A DNA stretch of 64,000 nucleotides from Runella sp. (GCA_023254175.1 JALQYJ010000020.1:1-64000); one strand, 5' to 3'; shown: positions 10,610-20,634, counted from the stretch's first letter. Numbers and translations are program-made. Notes: generated by a model not told the origin, from the letters alone.

Positions 10610-11800
10610 CTATATTTTTTCAGCCAGTACTTCTGCACTTACTACTGCTGCTTGTGAAAAGTCTTCAATCAAATCTTCTATCGACTCCAAACCAACTGAA
10701 ATGCGAATTAACCCTTCGGTAATTCCCAAGGCTGCTTTTTCGTCGGGTTTTAATTTAGAGTGCGTAGTAGTAAATGGATTGGTGATAATAGTACGCGTGT
10801 CTCCTAAGTTTGACGACAAGGTCGGAATTTGGAGGGCTTTCATAAATGCGCTTACTCGCTCAAAACCACCTTCAAGTTCTATCGTTACAATAGCTCCACC
10901 TGCATTCATTTGCGCTTTGGCCAGTGTATATTGAGGATGGCTCGGTAAAAAAGGATAGTTCACCTTCTTTACTTCGGGCAAGGCCTCCAACGCTTGTGCC
11001 AATTTGAGGGCGTTTTGTGAGTGGCGTTCCATTCTCAACTCCAACGTTTCGAGGCTTTTGCTCAATGTCCAAGCGTTAAACGGTGACATCGACGGCCCCG
11101 TGTGGCGACAGAAGAAGCGGATAGGAGCGATATATTCGGCTTTCCCAACCACTACTCCACCCAATACACGTCCTTGTCCGTCCATGAATTTGGTGGCTGA
11201 GTGAACCACTAAATCGGCACCAAAGTCAATCGGCGTTTGGATGATAGGAGTCGCAAAACAGTTGTCAACGTTGAATATCAAATTGTGCTTTTTGCACAAA
11301 CGGCCAATCATCGCTAAATCCACCAATTCCAAACCAGGATTGGAGGGGGTTTCTAAGTAAACCATGCGGCTGTTTGTCTGTACGGCTGCTTCCCACTGTT
11401 CTTCGGTGGCATCGGCGTCCAAGTAGGTATAAGTAATCCCCCATTTGGCAAAAATTTGGGTGATGATTTGGTGTGCCGACCCAAACAAGGCCCGACAGGC
11501 AATAATATGATCGCCAGACTTCAGAATGCCTGCCATACTTGCGAAAACGGCTGCCATACCTGTAGCGGTGGCAAGCCCCTCTTCCGCTCCTTCGAGCATA
11601 CACACTTTGTCCACAAATTCTTGAACGCTAGGGTTAGAGAAGCGGCTGTAGATATTGCCTTCTTCTGTTTCGTCAAACAATGCCTTACCTTGTTCTGCCG
11701 ACTCAAATGAAAAACTTGAGGTAAGAAAAAGGGGCGTTGAATGTTCGCGGTACTGCGTTTTTTTAGTTTGCGTGCGAATCGCTTTCGTCTGACGTTTCAT
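10610..11800 (-). CDS. metZ: Cys/Met metabolism PLP enzyme, O-succinylhomoserine sulfhydrylase-like
   Basis: 396 aa; SRFSNPSVQEFVDKVCMLEGAEEGLATATGMAAVFA, SATKFMDGQGRVLGGVVV, LGDTRTIITNPFTTTH. Confidence 0.88.
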   Translation of the reverse strand: MKRQTKAIRTQTKKTQYREHSTPLFLTSSFSFESAEQGKALFDETEEGNIYSRFSNPSVQEFVDKVCMLEGAEEGLATATGMAAVFASMAGILKSGDHIIACRALFGSAHQIITQIFAKWGITYTYLDADATEEQWEAAVQTNSRMVYLETPSNPGLELVDLAMIGRLCKKHNLIFNVDNCFATPIIQTPIDFGADLVVHSATKFMDGQGRVLGGVVVGKAEYIAPIRFFCRHTGPSMSPFNAWTLSKSLETLELRMERHSQNALKLAQALEALPEVKKVNYPFLPSHPQYTLAKAQMNAGGAIVTIELEGGFERVSAFMKALQIPTLSSNLGDTRTIITNPFTTTHSKLKPDEKAALGITEGLIRISVGLESIEDLIEDFSQAAVVSAEVLAEKI

Positions 11801-11893
11801 GATTTTCTTCGAAATTAGGGTAGTAAAACGAGTGGGTGTTTGGCTACCAGTAAAAAGACCTTTTTGAATGAGATCGCAAAATTACATATTATA

Positions 11894-12802
11894 CTACAAT
11901 ATCGCTTTTAAAACTACGCGTAAGCCCAAGAAGATAACCAAACAACCTACAATGACCATCAACGGTTTACGGTTGACTTTGTTGACCAAATAAGCCCCAA
12001 GAGGTGCAGCTAAAACGCCTCCTAGCACTAAACCTAACACCACTTGCCAGCTGTTGATTCCTTCAAAAAGTAAAAAAGTAATACCACTGGCGAAGGCCAC
12101 CGCAAACTCGGCGGCATTGACTGAACCAATGGTGTAGCGAGGGTCACGCCCACGACCGATGAGTGTGGAGGTTACGATAGGTCCCCAACCACCGCCCCCA
12201 ACGGCGTCCATAAATCCGCCAAAAAGAGCTAATCCTCCTAGGCGCTTGGTAGGTTTTTTGACCGTGTTTTTCTTGAGACCTTTGCTGACAATGATGCAAC
12301 CCAGTACCACCATGTAGGCCGAGATATAGGGTTTTATGATGTTGCCGTCAATGACATCAGATAGTAAGTAAGCTCCTAATATAGAACCAATTATGCCTGG
12401 GATAAGTAGCGTATGAAAAAGCTTTTTATTGATGTTTTTAAACTTAAAATGCGAGATGGCAGATGCCCCCGTGGTAAACATTTCTGATAAGTGAACACTC
12501 GTACTACTCACGGCGGGGGGCACTCCTAAAGTTAGTAAAAAAGAGGTCGCACTAGCTCCATAACCCATTCCTAATGCTCCGTCGACGAGCTGGGCAAAAA
12601 TCCCAACCAACAAGAAAAACGCAAAATCAGAGTTAAATCCAGCCTTGAAGTTTTCAAAAGAGAATTCAGAGCCGTGCTTAATAAGGAGATACCCAAAGGT
12701 GAGAGTGAGCAGCGTCACAGGAATCCCAATCCACATCCATTTTTCGAGGTCAATTTGGGACTTTTTGGTTGAAATAGGCGCTGTTTTCGTGGCAGTGTTC
12801 AT
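11894..12802 (-). CDS. TauE/SafE family sulfite exporter-like permease
   Basis: 302 aa polytopic; GALGMGYGASATSFLLTLGVPPAVSSTSVHLSEMFTTGASAISHFKFKNIN; GGFMDAVGGGGWGPIVTSTLIGRG. Confidence 0.92.
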   Translation of the reverse strand: MNTATKTAPISTKKSQIDLEKWMWIGIPVTLLTLTFGYLLIKHGSEFSFENFKAGFNSDFAFFLLVGIFAQLVDGALGMGYGASATSFLLTLGVPPAVSSTSVHLSEMFTTGASAISHFKFKNINKKLFHTLLIPGIIGSILGAYLLSDVIDGNIIKPYISAYMVVLGCIIVSKGLKKNTVKKPTKRLGGLALFGGFMDAVGGGGWGPIVTSTLIGRGRDPRYTIGSVNAAEFAVAFASGITFLLFEGINSWQVVLGLVLGGVLAAPLGAYLVNKVNRKPLMVIVGCLVIFLGLRVVLKAIL

Positions 12803-13578
12803 TAGTTGTATCTATTAATTCGGTGGTATATCGTTAATCTTGTTATGTTTCGGCTAAAAAACTGATAACCTGTGTTTCTTTGCTGGTACCAGTGTAAATA
12901 GCCTAGTTCGATAGCTAATTTTTTCCCTAGGTTTTGCTCAAATCCAATGTAAATCCGGTTCTGGTCAAATTGATTTAATAAGGTGCCTCCGCCTGCATTG
13001 ACCATCAGTTCGTTGGCTAGCTTCAAAGACGAGTTGTAGAGAGTGTTTTTCCTCGACAGTGATAGGAGAGCTTGCGTCCGAAGGCGCATCCGAAAATTAA
13101 AATCATATCCCTCTAATAAGATTTTTCCATTGTTTTTGTGAATAAACCGTTCGTCTATTCTCAATCGTTGGGCTAAAACAAACCATTTCCCAAAGGGAAT
13201 GTTTAGATTCACTTCTTGAAAAGGACGTAGCTCAGGTATTACCAAATCGACAGTTGCGTCGGGGTTTTGGGGACTTTGCCGTGAATAGGTAAAGCCTCCA
13301 GCTAGGTCTACGTTGGGCAAAACTTTGTAATGAAGATGGCTATGTATAATTAAGTGATGCTGTTTGTTGGCCTGCAAAAACCGACGATTGTCGATTTCGT
13401 TATGCCAAGTCCACTTTGGATGAAAACTCAATTGGTTGTAATAGCGCGTCCAATACAACGTCTGGTACGTGACTTCTTTTGTTTGTGCTGTCGTTTTATA
13501 AACTATCACTTGAAGGGTTATGGTAATAATAATCCTAAAAGTAGATATAGTATATAATTTATATAGACTTATTTGCAT
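12802..13578 (-). CDS. DUF2490-like outer-membrane beta-barrel protein
   Basis: 258 aa; beta-rich; WHNEIDNRRF.., GFEQNLGKKLAIELGYLHWYQQR; stop overlaps the next start (TAATG). Confidence 0.7.
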   Translation of the reverse strand: MQISLYKLYTISTFRIIITITLQVIVYKTTAQTKEVTYQTLYWTRYYNQLSFHPKWTWHNEIDNRRFLQANKQHHLIIHSHLHYKVLPNVDLAGGFTYSRQSPQNPDATVDLVIPELRPFQEVNLNIPFGKWFVLAQRLRIDERFIHKNNGKILLEGYDFNFRMRLRTQALLSLSRKNTLYNSSLKLANELMVNAGGGTLLNQFDQNRIYIGFEQNLGKKLAIELGYLHWYQQRNTGYQFFSRNITRLTIYHRINRYN

Positions 13579-13585
13579 AAATTAA

Positions 13586-13608
13586 ATGCCGCCCTTTCGG
13601 AACGGCAT
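13586..13608 (-). promoter_or_regulatory. 5'-UTR hairpin with GAAA loop in the sulfur operon leader
   Basis: AUGCCGUUCCGAAAGGGCGGCAU ends 7 nt from the start codon. Confidence 0.65.
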
Positions 13609-13610
13609 GA

Positions 13611-13641
13611 CAAAAGTAGGTTCTCTATTTGAATAGTCCAA
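13611..13641 (-). promoter_or_regulatory. Bacteroidetes-type promoter TTG-N20-TACTTTTG for the sulfur operon
   Basis: Perfect TAnnTTTG (revcomp of caaaagta 13611-13618) with TTG (caa 13639-13641) at 20-nt spacing. Confidence 0.8.
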
Positions 13642-13661
13642 AAAGAAGCGTAAAAATCTGA

Positions 13662-14843
13662 TTAAATTCTTACAAAAATCCGATTTTTATGCATCCAGTA
13701 CAAAATTGCCCACTCCACAAAAAGAATAAGCCCCCCGCGTACAAGCGATTCGTAGGTTGTTCCAAAAACTTGGTCGTAGGTTTTAGAGATATGAATTTGA
13801 ATAGAGTGATGAATAAACTCTACTATCGTGTGGGAGATTATATAGGCTGCAATGGAGTTCATACCAATCACAATCAACCAAAAGAATGCCTTTCGATAAC
13901 CCTGAATATCGACCAGCCAAAAGAAAGCGGCTAATAGAATAAAGCACCAGCCTCCGCTGAACAATACCCACGTGGGAGTCCAAATGCGTTTTACATTGGG
14001 GCAAATGCCCAACCAGTTGAATGTGAGTCCAATAACCAGTAAACTAACGCCCATCGCTACAAATTTCAGGGCTTTTTCTTTGGGGGCGGTATCATCTTTA
14101 AGCCATTGTCCTGCCAATAGTCCCAGTGTCATAGTCCCAAGGGTAGGAATAAAACTTAGCGTAGAGTAACCCCCTCCGTTACGAATAAAGGGTTTCTCGC
14201 GTGGGAAAAGGTTCATAAACCATTGGTCAAATGCCCAAGCAGCATTGGTGTTTTTGTTCCAATGAGCGGCCAATCCTTTCAAATTGTGTTCCCAATCGGG
14301 CGTAACACCCACTGCGGCGTAGTCAAAATTGGCATCGGGGAGCGGATACAGGAAAAAAAAGAGCCAGTAGCCTACTAAAATAGTAGCCAATGCTGTCAGT
14401 TGCGTCCGAACTGATTTGAAGCCAAACCAAAACAAAAATGGGTACCCCATTCCGATTTGTGAAAGGGTATCTTCAAACGTGAAGTTGGTTTGCTCTCGGT
14501 GCATAGAGCGCAAAAACACCCCCAAGAAAATGAGAATGAGCGACCGCTGAAGCGTGTGGCCAAACAATTCGCGGAAGGTTTGGCCTTGGGCTACCCGACT
14601 GGCAACGGAATATGGTAGTGCCACCCCTACCAAAAAAGAAAACGACGGCTGGATAAGGTCGTGAAGCGAACAGCCCACCCACTCGACGTGGTCTTGGTTA
14701 AACGCTAAAAAGGTCCAAAATGAGCTTTCGGGAAGAGCTCTGGAAATGTGACCAAATTCGAGGACTTCGGCCATCATCAGAAACATCACAAAGCCACGGT
14801 ACGCATCTACGGAAGAAATTCGGTTAGGTATAGTTTGTGCCAT
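13662..14843 (-). CDS. DUF5009/heparan-alpha-glucosaminide N-acetyltransferase-like membrane acyltransferase
   Basis: 393 aa polytopic; RISSVDAYRGFVMFLMM, LHDLIQPSFSFLVGVALPYS. Confidence 0.85.
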   Translation of the reverse strand: MAQTIPNRISSVDAYRGFVMFLMMAEVLEFGHISRALPESSFWTFLAFNQDHVEWVGCSLHDLIQPSFSFLVGVALPYSVASRVAQGQTFRELFGHTLQRSLILIFLGVFLRSMHREQTNFTFEDTLSQIGMGYPFLFWFGFKSVRTQLTALATILVGYWLFFFLYPLPDANFDYAAVGVTPDWEHNLKGLAAHWNKNTNAAWAFDQWFMNLFPREKPFIRNGGGYSTLSFIPTLGTMTLGLLAGQWLKDDTAPKEKALKFVAMGVSLLVIGLTFNWLGICPNVKRIWTPTWVLFSGGWCFILLAAFFWLVDIQGYRKAFFWLIVIGMNSIAAYIISHTIVEFIHHSIQIHISKTYDQVFGTTYESLVRGGLILFVEWAILYWMHKNRIFVRI

Positions 14844-14988
14844 GAGAGAAAAGGGTTTGGTACAAAAAGGGAATACAAAGAGTTTTATAATCTTGCCGAA
14901 CTATGAACTTATCAAGGGTGTTTCTGATACTACTAATTCTTTGTGCTTTGGTACCTTTTCTTTGGTCAAAAAAAATGGTGATAACCCA

Positions 14989-15046
14989 GTATGAAAAAGC
15001 CACAACGGCGAAGGGAATCTCCTTCGCCGTTGTGGCTTTTTCATAC
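14989..15046. terminator. 26-bp perfect hairpin, probable bidirectional terminator downstream of glycogen synthase
   Basis: GTATGAAAAAGCCACAACGGCGAAGG - gaatct - CCTTCGCCGTTGTGGCTTTTTCATAC. Confidence 0.85.
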
Positions 15047-15088
15047 TCACCTCTTAGTGGCGGGTCACGGTTAACAATTAACTGTGCT

Positions 15089-16930
15089 CTAGCTAACTCT
15101 TGTTTTATGGGCTTTTTTTGCGGCCAAGTCGTGGGCGGTGTCGTAGTACGAACGGAGGTTGTTCCAATCGAATACTTCAGAGATATTTTCTACTTTATTG
15201 CGCTGTTGAATACGTTCGCGGAGGTTCATCTTCACAAACTTGAACAAAATGTTGGCAAGCTGATCGGCGGCTTGGTCAAAATCTTGCGTTTTACGGTTGA
15301 TAACATAAATTCCACGGTTTTCGTAGTCGCGCATGATTTGCATGATAAAGTCCCCAAAACCAGACAAATCACTCGTTACAGTCGGAATCCCGCGCACTAC
15401 ACATTCAAGCGGCGTGTAGCCCCACGGTTCGTAGTAGCTTGGAAAAATGCCTAAATGGCATCCCCGCACAAATTGCCCATAATCTAACCCGAAGAGTGGA
15501 TTAGTAGAGGCAATAAAGTCGGGGTGATAGACAATCTTCACGCGGTCTTGCTCGTGGTTTTTGAGCCCGGAACGCTCGCAGTATTCGGTAATCGAATCGG
15601 GCGTTTTTAAATCGTGCGTTACGTACGGAGGAAGGCGTTTGGTTTTCCACGTCTGAATCGTACGGCGTAATCGTAAACGCCAGTATTCGTCCACAAACTG
15701 GTTCAAATCAGGTAAGTTATGGTCACTAGATGCCGCCGAGGCCATGTACAGTTTTTCGCCAATTTGTTTTTCAATGGCACTGCACGTGTCCTGAATTTCC
15801 CCTAAAACGGCTCGCGATTGGAGTACATCGGGATTGATGGAATGATACGGCTGCTTGGTCACGATAAACATCACGACCGTCATATCCATTTTGGCCTGCA
15901 CCATTTTCCAGTTGAGTCGAGCGAGAGCTTCGAGGGTAATGTCGTAGCCTTTGTTGACAAACTCATAACGCCCTGACGTGAAAAAATAGAGCGTTTTATC
16001 AAGATTGAAGGAATAACTTTGGAAGAAATGCCCCATCACGAAATCATGGATATTTTCTTTGTACTTCATGTGGAGGTTTTGGAACTCGTGTACCGCGGCA
16101 AAACGCTGAATATTTAAGCCATTGGGAAGTACCAAATCGGGATATTTACCCAAAAATACCTCACATTCTCGCGCGGTCACATCGCTGACTGTCGTTCCAA
16201 CGTGGGCGCTTAGGTAAGCAAGTCGCTCAATAGTGGCTTGTGCTTCAATACCATAGTGGCGAGCTTCGTGTTTCCAGTCAAAAAAGGGAAGCTTATGGTA
16301 AAAATCCCGCTCGTTGGAAGCAATATAACGTCCCAGCATGGTGGCGTGGGTAGTAAACACGGTCGCTACCCGTACATCGTCGCGGCGGAGGTCAGGCAAG
16401 CCTGAACTTGCCATCCACTCGTGGAAGTGAGCCGTAATGTCAAACTTGCGAGCATAGTCTTGGGCGTAATAGGTCAAAAACATCCGCACCATTTCCCCAA
16501 AGCAGAGGGTTTGGTTGACCAAATCTTCGATGTTGACGGTAGAGATTTGGTGACGTTCCCACAAACCATATTTGATGGCATCTAGGCGCGGCATCATACT
16601 ACGAATATCAAACAAAACTACGCGCGGTTTACCTGTGATGAGCCAATATCCGTATTCGACAACCAAACCTTCCTCACGCATTTTTTGAACAACTTGGTAA
16701 AGACCCGAGCCGTCGTCCGACGTGATAGGTTCATATTCGGTAAGTGCGCGTTGTGGAAAGTACGGGCCAAGGCACACATATTCGTCGCCCCATTGGTCAA
16801 CCATGGCAGGTACCTTGCTTCTTATCACGGTATAAATCCCTCCTACTTGGTTACAAACCTCCCAAGCAACTTCAAAGAGGAGACTCTTTTTTTGTTTTTT
16901 TTCCACGGTTAAGTGCGGGTTAATGTACAA
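15089..16930 (-). CDS. Glycogen synthase, eukaryote-like GT3 family
   Basis: 613 aa; LLFEVAWEVCNQVGGIYTVIRSKVPAM, FTTHATMLGRYIAS, FPSYYEPWGYTPLECVVRGIPTVTSDLSGFG. Confidence 0.93.
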   Translation of the reverse strand: MYINPHLTVEKKQKKSLLFEVAWEVCNQVGGIYTVIRSKVPAMVDQWGDEYVCLGPYFPQRALTEYEPITSDDGSGLYQVVQKMREEGLVVEYGYWLITGKPRVVLFDIRSMMPRLDAIKYGLWERHQISTVNIEDLVNQTLCFGEMVRMFLTYYAQDYARKFDITAHFHEWMASSGLPDLRRDDVRVATVFTTHATMLGRYIASNERDFYHKLPFFDWKHEARHYGIEAQATIERLAYLSAHVGTTVSDVTARECEVFLGKYPDLVLPNGLNIQRFAAVHEFQNLHMKYKENIHDFVMGHFFQSYSFNLDKTLYFFTSGRYEFVNKGYDITLEALARLNWKMVQAKMDMTVVMFIVTKQPYHSINPDVLQSRAVLGEIQDTCSAIEKQIGEKLYMASAASSDHNLPDLNQFVDEYWRLRLRRTIQTWKTKRLPPYVTHDLKTPDSITEYCERSGLKNHEQDRVKIVYHPDFIASTNPLFGLDYGQFVRGCHLGIFPSYYEPWGYTPLECVVRGIPTVTSDLSGFGDFIMQIMRDYENRGIYVINRKTQDFDQAADQLANILFKFVKMNLRERIQQRNKVENISEVFDWNNLRSYYDTAHDLAAKKAHKTRVS

Positions 16931-17258
16931 TTCAAGGTAAAAAATAAATTATTTCAAGAATGTATTTTGCAATAATAATGGATATTTAGGCTTCCACCAA
17001 AAAATGAAACTCCTAAGTAGCTTTATGAAAATTAAACACGATTTGGTGGAAATACAGCTGCCTCAGTGCGTCTACTTATTATCCTACAAATACCGCGACT
17101 TTTGAACGCAATGACTTGAAATAAGCCAAAAATAGGTTTTTGGGAAAAGAATATTTAGAGTTTTACTAACAATTGTAGCGAACAATACTAAAGAAAAATT
17201 GAATAAAAAACTATGGAGACGTCAAAGGAAAGTAATAATTTATTGACAAAGAGTAGGG

Positions 17259-17954
17259 TTAAGCTTTAAAAAGATAGCCAACTCCTTTGAGAGTAATGAT
17301 TTCGAGGGTAGAGTCATCGCGAAAGTAGTCGCGGAGGCGGGTGATGTAGACGTCGAGGTTGCGCGAATTAAAAAAGGAGTCGTCGCCCCAAACGCCCAAA
17401 AGAATGTCACGACGTTGTACGGTAAAGTTGAGATTTTTGGCCAAAATGGAAAGTAACTCGGTTTCGCGGTGGGAAAGTTTGCGAACGTTTCCAGCTTGGT
17501 GGAGTTCGTATCGGTGAGGCAAAAATTGGTACTGACCGAGTACGATGGCTTGATTGGGAGCAGAAGCCGTAGGAGTACTGGTTTTTTGTTGAGTAAGGAA
17601 AAGTAAATTTTGGATACGGACAATGAGTTCTTCCATACTGAATGGTTTTCGGATAAAATCATTGCCACCTACTTGAAAGCCCTTCAAAACGTCTTCGGTT
17701 TGGGTTTTGGCCGTCAAAAAAATAATGGGCATTTCAGGTTGTAACTGCCGAATATCCTGCGCTAATGCGTATCCGTCGCGATAAGGTAGCATAATGTCGA
17801 ATACACAAATGGTCGGACGAAAGGACTTAAATTGGGCAATAACCCCGCTTCCATCGGCAACCATACAGACCTCAAACCCGCGACTTTCGAGGCTTTCTTT
17901 TACAATTTTTCCTAAAAATAGTTCGTCTTCGACGTAGAGAATTTTGGTTGACAT
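17259..17954 (-). CDS. OmpR/PhoB-family response regulator
   Basis: 231 aa; ILYVEDELFLG, VFDIMLPYRDGYALA, winged-helix LSHRETELLSILAKNLNFTVQRRDILLGVWGDDSFFNSRNLDVYITRLRDYF. Confidence 0.95.
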   Translation of the reverse strand: MSTKILYVEDELFLGKIVKESLESRGFEVCMVADGSGVIAQFKSFRPTICVFDIMLPYRDGYALAQDIRQLQPEMPIIFLTAKTQTEDVLKGFQVGGNDFIRKPFSMEELIVRIQNLLFLTQQKTSTPTASAPNQAIVLGQYQFLPHRYELHQAGNVRKLSHRETELLSILAKNLNFTVQRRDILLGVWGDDSFFNSRNLDVYITRLRDYFRDDSTLEIITLKGVGYLFKA

Positions 17955-17957
17955 AGC

Positions 17958-19796
17958 TTACGCTTTGGGTAATGTAATGGTAAATGTACTGCCTTTTCCT
18001 GCTTCACTTTCTACAGAAATAGTTCCTTGATGCTGTTGTATCACCGAAGCAACGTAATTGAGCCCCAAACCGTAGCCTTTGACATTGTGGGTGTCGCCCG
18101 TCGGCACGCGGAAAAATTTATCGAAAACACGGGTTTGGTATTCAGCAGAGATGCCAATACCTTCATCGCTGACGGTGAGTGTAAACTGGGTTGGTGTTTC
18201 GGATAATTGCAGTATGATTTTAGGGGTATTTTCGCTGTATTTCAGGGCGTTGTCTAATAAATTGTAAATGACATTAGTCAAATGAACGCGGTCGGCCATG
18301 AGCAAAAAGTCGCTGCCTTGGGTTGTAAACTGCACGTTGGCTCGAAACTTCTCAAATTGAATTTTCATGGATTGAAGCACCTGATTGACCAGTTGAACGG
18401 TATCCAACTCCTCTTGGTTTAGCTGCAAACCTTGTTGTTCAAAGGTGGCCATTTTTAGTACTTTATCTACCAAAAGCGTCAGCCTACTAAGCTCATTTTT
18501 AGAGATTTTGAGGTATTCTTGGGTTAATTTTGGGTTTTGGGCGGCTCCAAAATTTTGCAATGCTTCGATGGCGACGCTCACCGTGGCAATGGGTGTTTTT
18601 AGCTCGTGCGTCATGTTGCTGATAAAATCATTTTTCAGTTCGGTCAATCGGCGTTGCTGCTGCAAGTTTTGGTAAATAGCTCCAAAAGCTAAGCCCGTGA
18701 TGGCTAACAGAAGGAGCGAGAATAGACTTTGTGGAATGATTTTTTTTAATAAATATCCTTGATAATCAGCAAAAACAGCGCGATAGATACTTCCCATCGA
18801 CAGGGCTGTTTTTACGGCCGACGTAGCGAGAGAGGCGAGCGAATCGGAGGTAGCCGTGGTATCGGTTGTGTTTTTACGAATGACTTCAAACGTCAAAGGA
18901 AGGTACACTTGCCGAATTTGACGGCCATAGACTTTCTTGATATCGTTGAGTTGGAGAGAATCTTGGTCGAGACGAATGACGAACTGTTTTTCAGAGGTAG
19001 TTGTATTTTTAACGGTAGTGCTTCCCAGTTCGTGGGTTTTGTTTTCGGTATTAGTTTTCTGAATTGATATTTTGATGTTTCCGATTTGCTTAAAATTGGA
19101 AAGTTGGCGAATACTATCTTTTGGAACATTGAGACGAATAAACGCCCTTGCGACTTTTCTCACCATGTCTTGGAGGGTATCTGTTTTTGGCAAAGAACGC
19201 ACAAACATAATGTCCGACTTCCCTGCCACAGTAGAGTCTTGAACAGTCATGGTGGTAATCGTAATATTTCCAACTTGATTGACTCGAATAGCGCGTATGT
19301 CCTTCGGTTTAGTATTCATCAAAATTTCATGAAACTTATCTTTTGTAAAAACACTACTGTCTTTGAGTTGAGGAGCACTGAGATGGGAGGTATAATGGTA
19401 AACAAAAGTGCTGCTGTCTTTAATCGTTTTATTAGATTTAACGACAGGATGGGAGGGTTTTAGAAAAGTAAGGTTTTCTACGGTAGGGGAGTATTTTAGA
19501 GTCGTTTTAGAAATAAGCTTTTTGGGGGTAGTCTTTTTTGTAGTAGTTGGAGCTTTGATAGAGTTAATAGGCGCAGAAAGTTTCTGCTGAATGACCGAAT
19601 CCTCCATACTTTGAATGGTGGTTCGGAAGAGAATGTCGGTTTCTTTTTGGAGAATACTTTTTTGCTCTTGGTATTCTTTACGCAACCAAAATACCAGAAA
19701 AGCCGCTAGTAATAGCATACTAGCGACCATAAGCAACCCTTCTGTGGGGGTAGCGTACGACCCCGACGGTAACGTATTTTTCGTGCCTTTACCCAT
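17958..19796 (-). CDS. Sensor histidine kinase with large extracytoplasmic region
   Basis: 612 aa; two TM segments; NMTHELKTPIATVSVAIEAL; HATPase motifs NVIYNLLDNALKYSE, DEGIGIS, GYGLGLNYV. Confidence 0.95.
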   Translation of the reverse strand: MGKGTKNTLPSGSYATPTEGLLMVASMLLLAAFLVFWLRKEYQEQKSILQKETDILFRTTIQSMEDSVIQQKLSAPINSIKAPTTTKKTTPKKLISKTTLKYSPTVENLTFLKPSHPVVKSNKTIKDSSTFVYHYTSHLSAPQLKDSSVFTKDKFHEILMNTKPKDIRAIRVNQVGNITITTMTVQDSTVAGKSDIMFVRSLPKTDTLQDMVRKVARAFIRLNVPKDSIRQLSNFKQIGNIKISIQKTNTENKTHELGSTTVKNTTTSEKQFVIRLDQDSLQLNDIKKVYGRQIRQVYLPLTFEVIRKNTTDTTATSDSLASLATSAVKTALSMGSIYRAVFADYQGYLLKKIIPQSLFSLLLLAITGLAFGAIYQNLQQQRRLTELKNDFISNMTHELKTPIATVSVAIEALQNFGAAQNPKLTQEYLKISKNELSRLTLLVDKVLKMATFEQQGLQLNQEELDTVQLVNQVLQSMKIQFEKFRANVQFTTQGSDFLLMADRVHLTNVIYNLLDNALKYSENTPKIILQLSETPTQFTLTVSDEGIGISAEYQTRVFDKFFRVPTGDTHNVKGYGLGLNYVASVIQQHQGTISVESEAGKGSTFTITLPKA

Positions 19797-19832
19797 TTTT
19801 GCCTACTTGTCTCTTGTTGGAGCGGGAGCTTT

Positions 19833-20573
19833 TCAATTTCGAATAATTCGAATACCTCCTCCCGAAGCGCCCATTTCTTTCATGTATTCATCCCGCTTCT
19901 TGTTAAACTCGGCATTGGTAATTTTCTTGCCGCCCGATGGCGTTTTTAAGTCGTTACCTGTGAGGCTTTTGAAGTCAATTTTGGTGGTTTGGTACACCAT
20001 GTCACCATCGTTGACATCAACTTCCAAAATTAAGCCAGGAAGTCCACCAAAACCAGCGGGGCCACTTGGAACGGGTATCGCTTCCGTAAACCATGCTACA
20101 ATCGGCTGATTGTTAGCTTTGTTAATCATTGTCGCTTTCATGCAATCGTAGTTCTGGATTTTCTTGGTTTCACCCGTCAATTTCCAGGGCATTCGTTTGA
20201 GGGTATCTTCTACCAAAAACTTTTGCCCAGCCAATTCACGAATTTCAACGTTTTTTTGCAAATCATAATTGCGGTAGGTCTCATTTTGAGGAACCCGAAT
20301 CACCATCCGAACGGTATTGCCATTGCCGTCGCTATTGTCTGATTCTTCGTTGGCTGGTTGTTCGGCGGCTTTGTAAAGGGATTCGCTGCCTCTAAAACTA
20401 AGCTGCATTTTGTTGGTACGAAACTCAGGAATCATCGCTTTCATCGACTCGTCTTGGAGGCGTTTGTGCATGTTGATTTTTTGGTCGTACGACACTATTC
20501 CTTCATTGTGCTGGGCTGTGGCGGTCACAAACGGACTCACCGCCAAAAGAAATAATAAGAGTTGTTTTTTCAT
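19833..20573 (-). CDS. GLPGLI family secreted protein
   Basis: 246 aa; signal peptide; PAGFGGLPGLILEVDVNDGD; C-terminal GASGGGIRIIRN. Confidence 0.93.
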   Translation of the reverse strand: MKKQLLLFLLAVSPFVTATAQHNEGIVSYDQKINMHKRLQDESMKAMIPEFRTNKMQLSFRGSESLYKAAEQPANEESDNSDGNGNTVRMVIRVPQNETYRNYDLQKNVEIRELAGQKFLVEDTLKRMPWKLTGETKKIQNYDCMKATMINKANNQPIVAWFTEAIPVPSGPAGFGGLPGLILEVDVNDGDMVYQTTKIDFKSLTGNDLKTPSGGKKITNAEFNKKRDEYMKEMGASGGGIRIIRN

Positions 20574-20634
20574 TGGGTTTGATGGTTAAAGTTGATTATT
20601 CGTTTTAATGTCGAATTGGGAATTGTTGTACACT

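Noticed and set aside
14903-15454. 183-aa plus-strand ORF with signal/TM-like start (MNLSRVFLILLILCALVPFLW)
   Set aside because: It runs through the 26-bp terminator hairpin and then antisense into glycogen synthase; coding is unlikely, though the first 30 codons are outside other genes.
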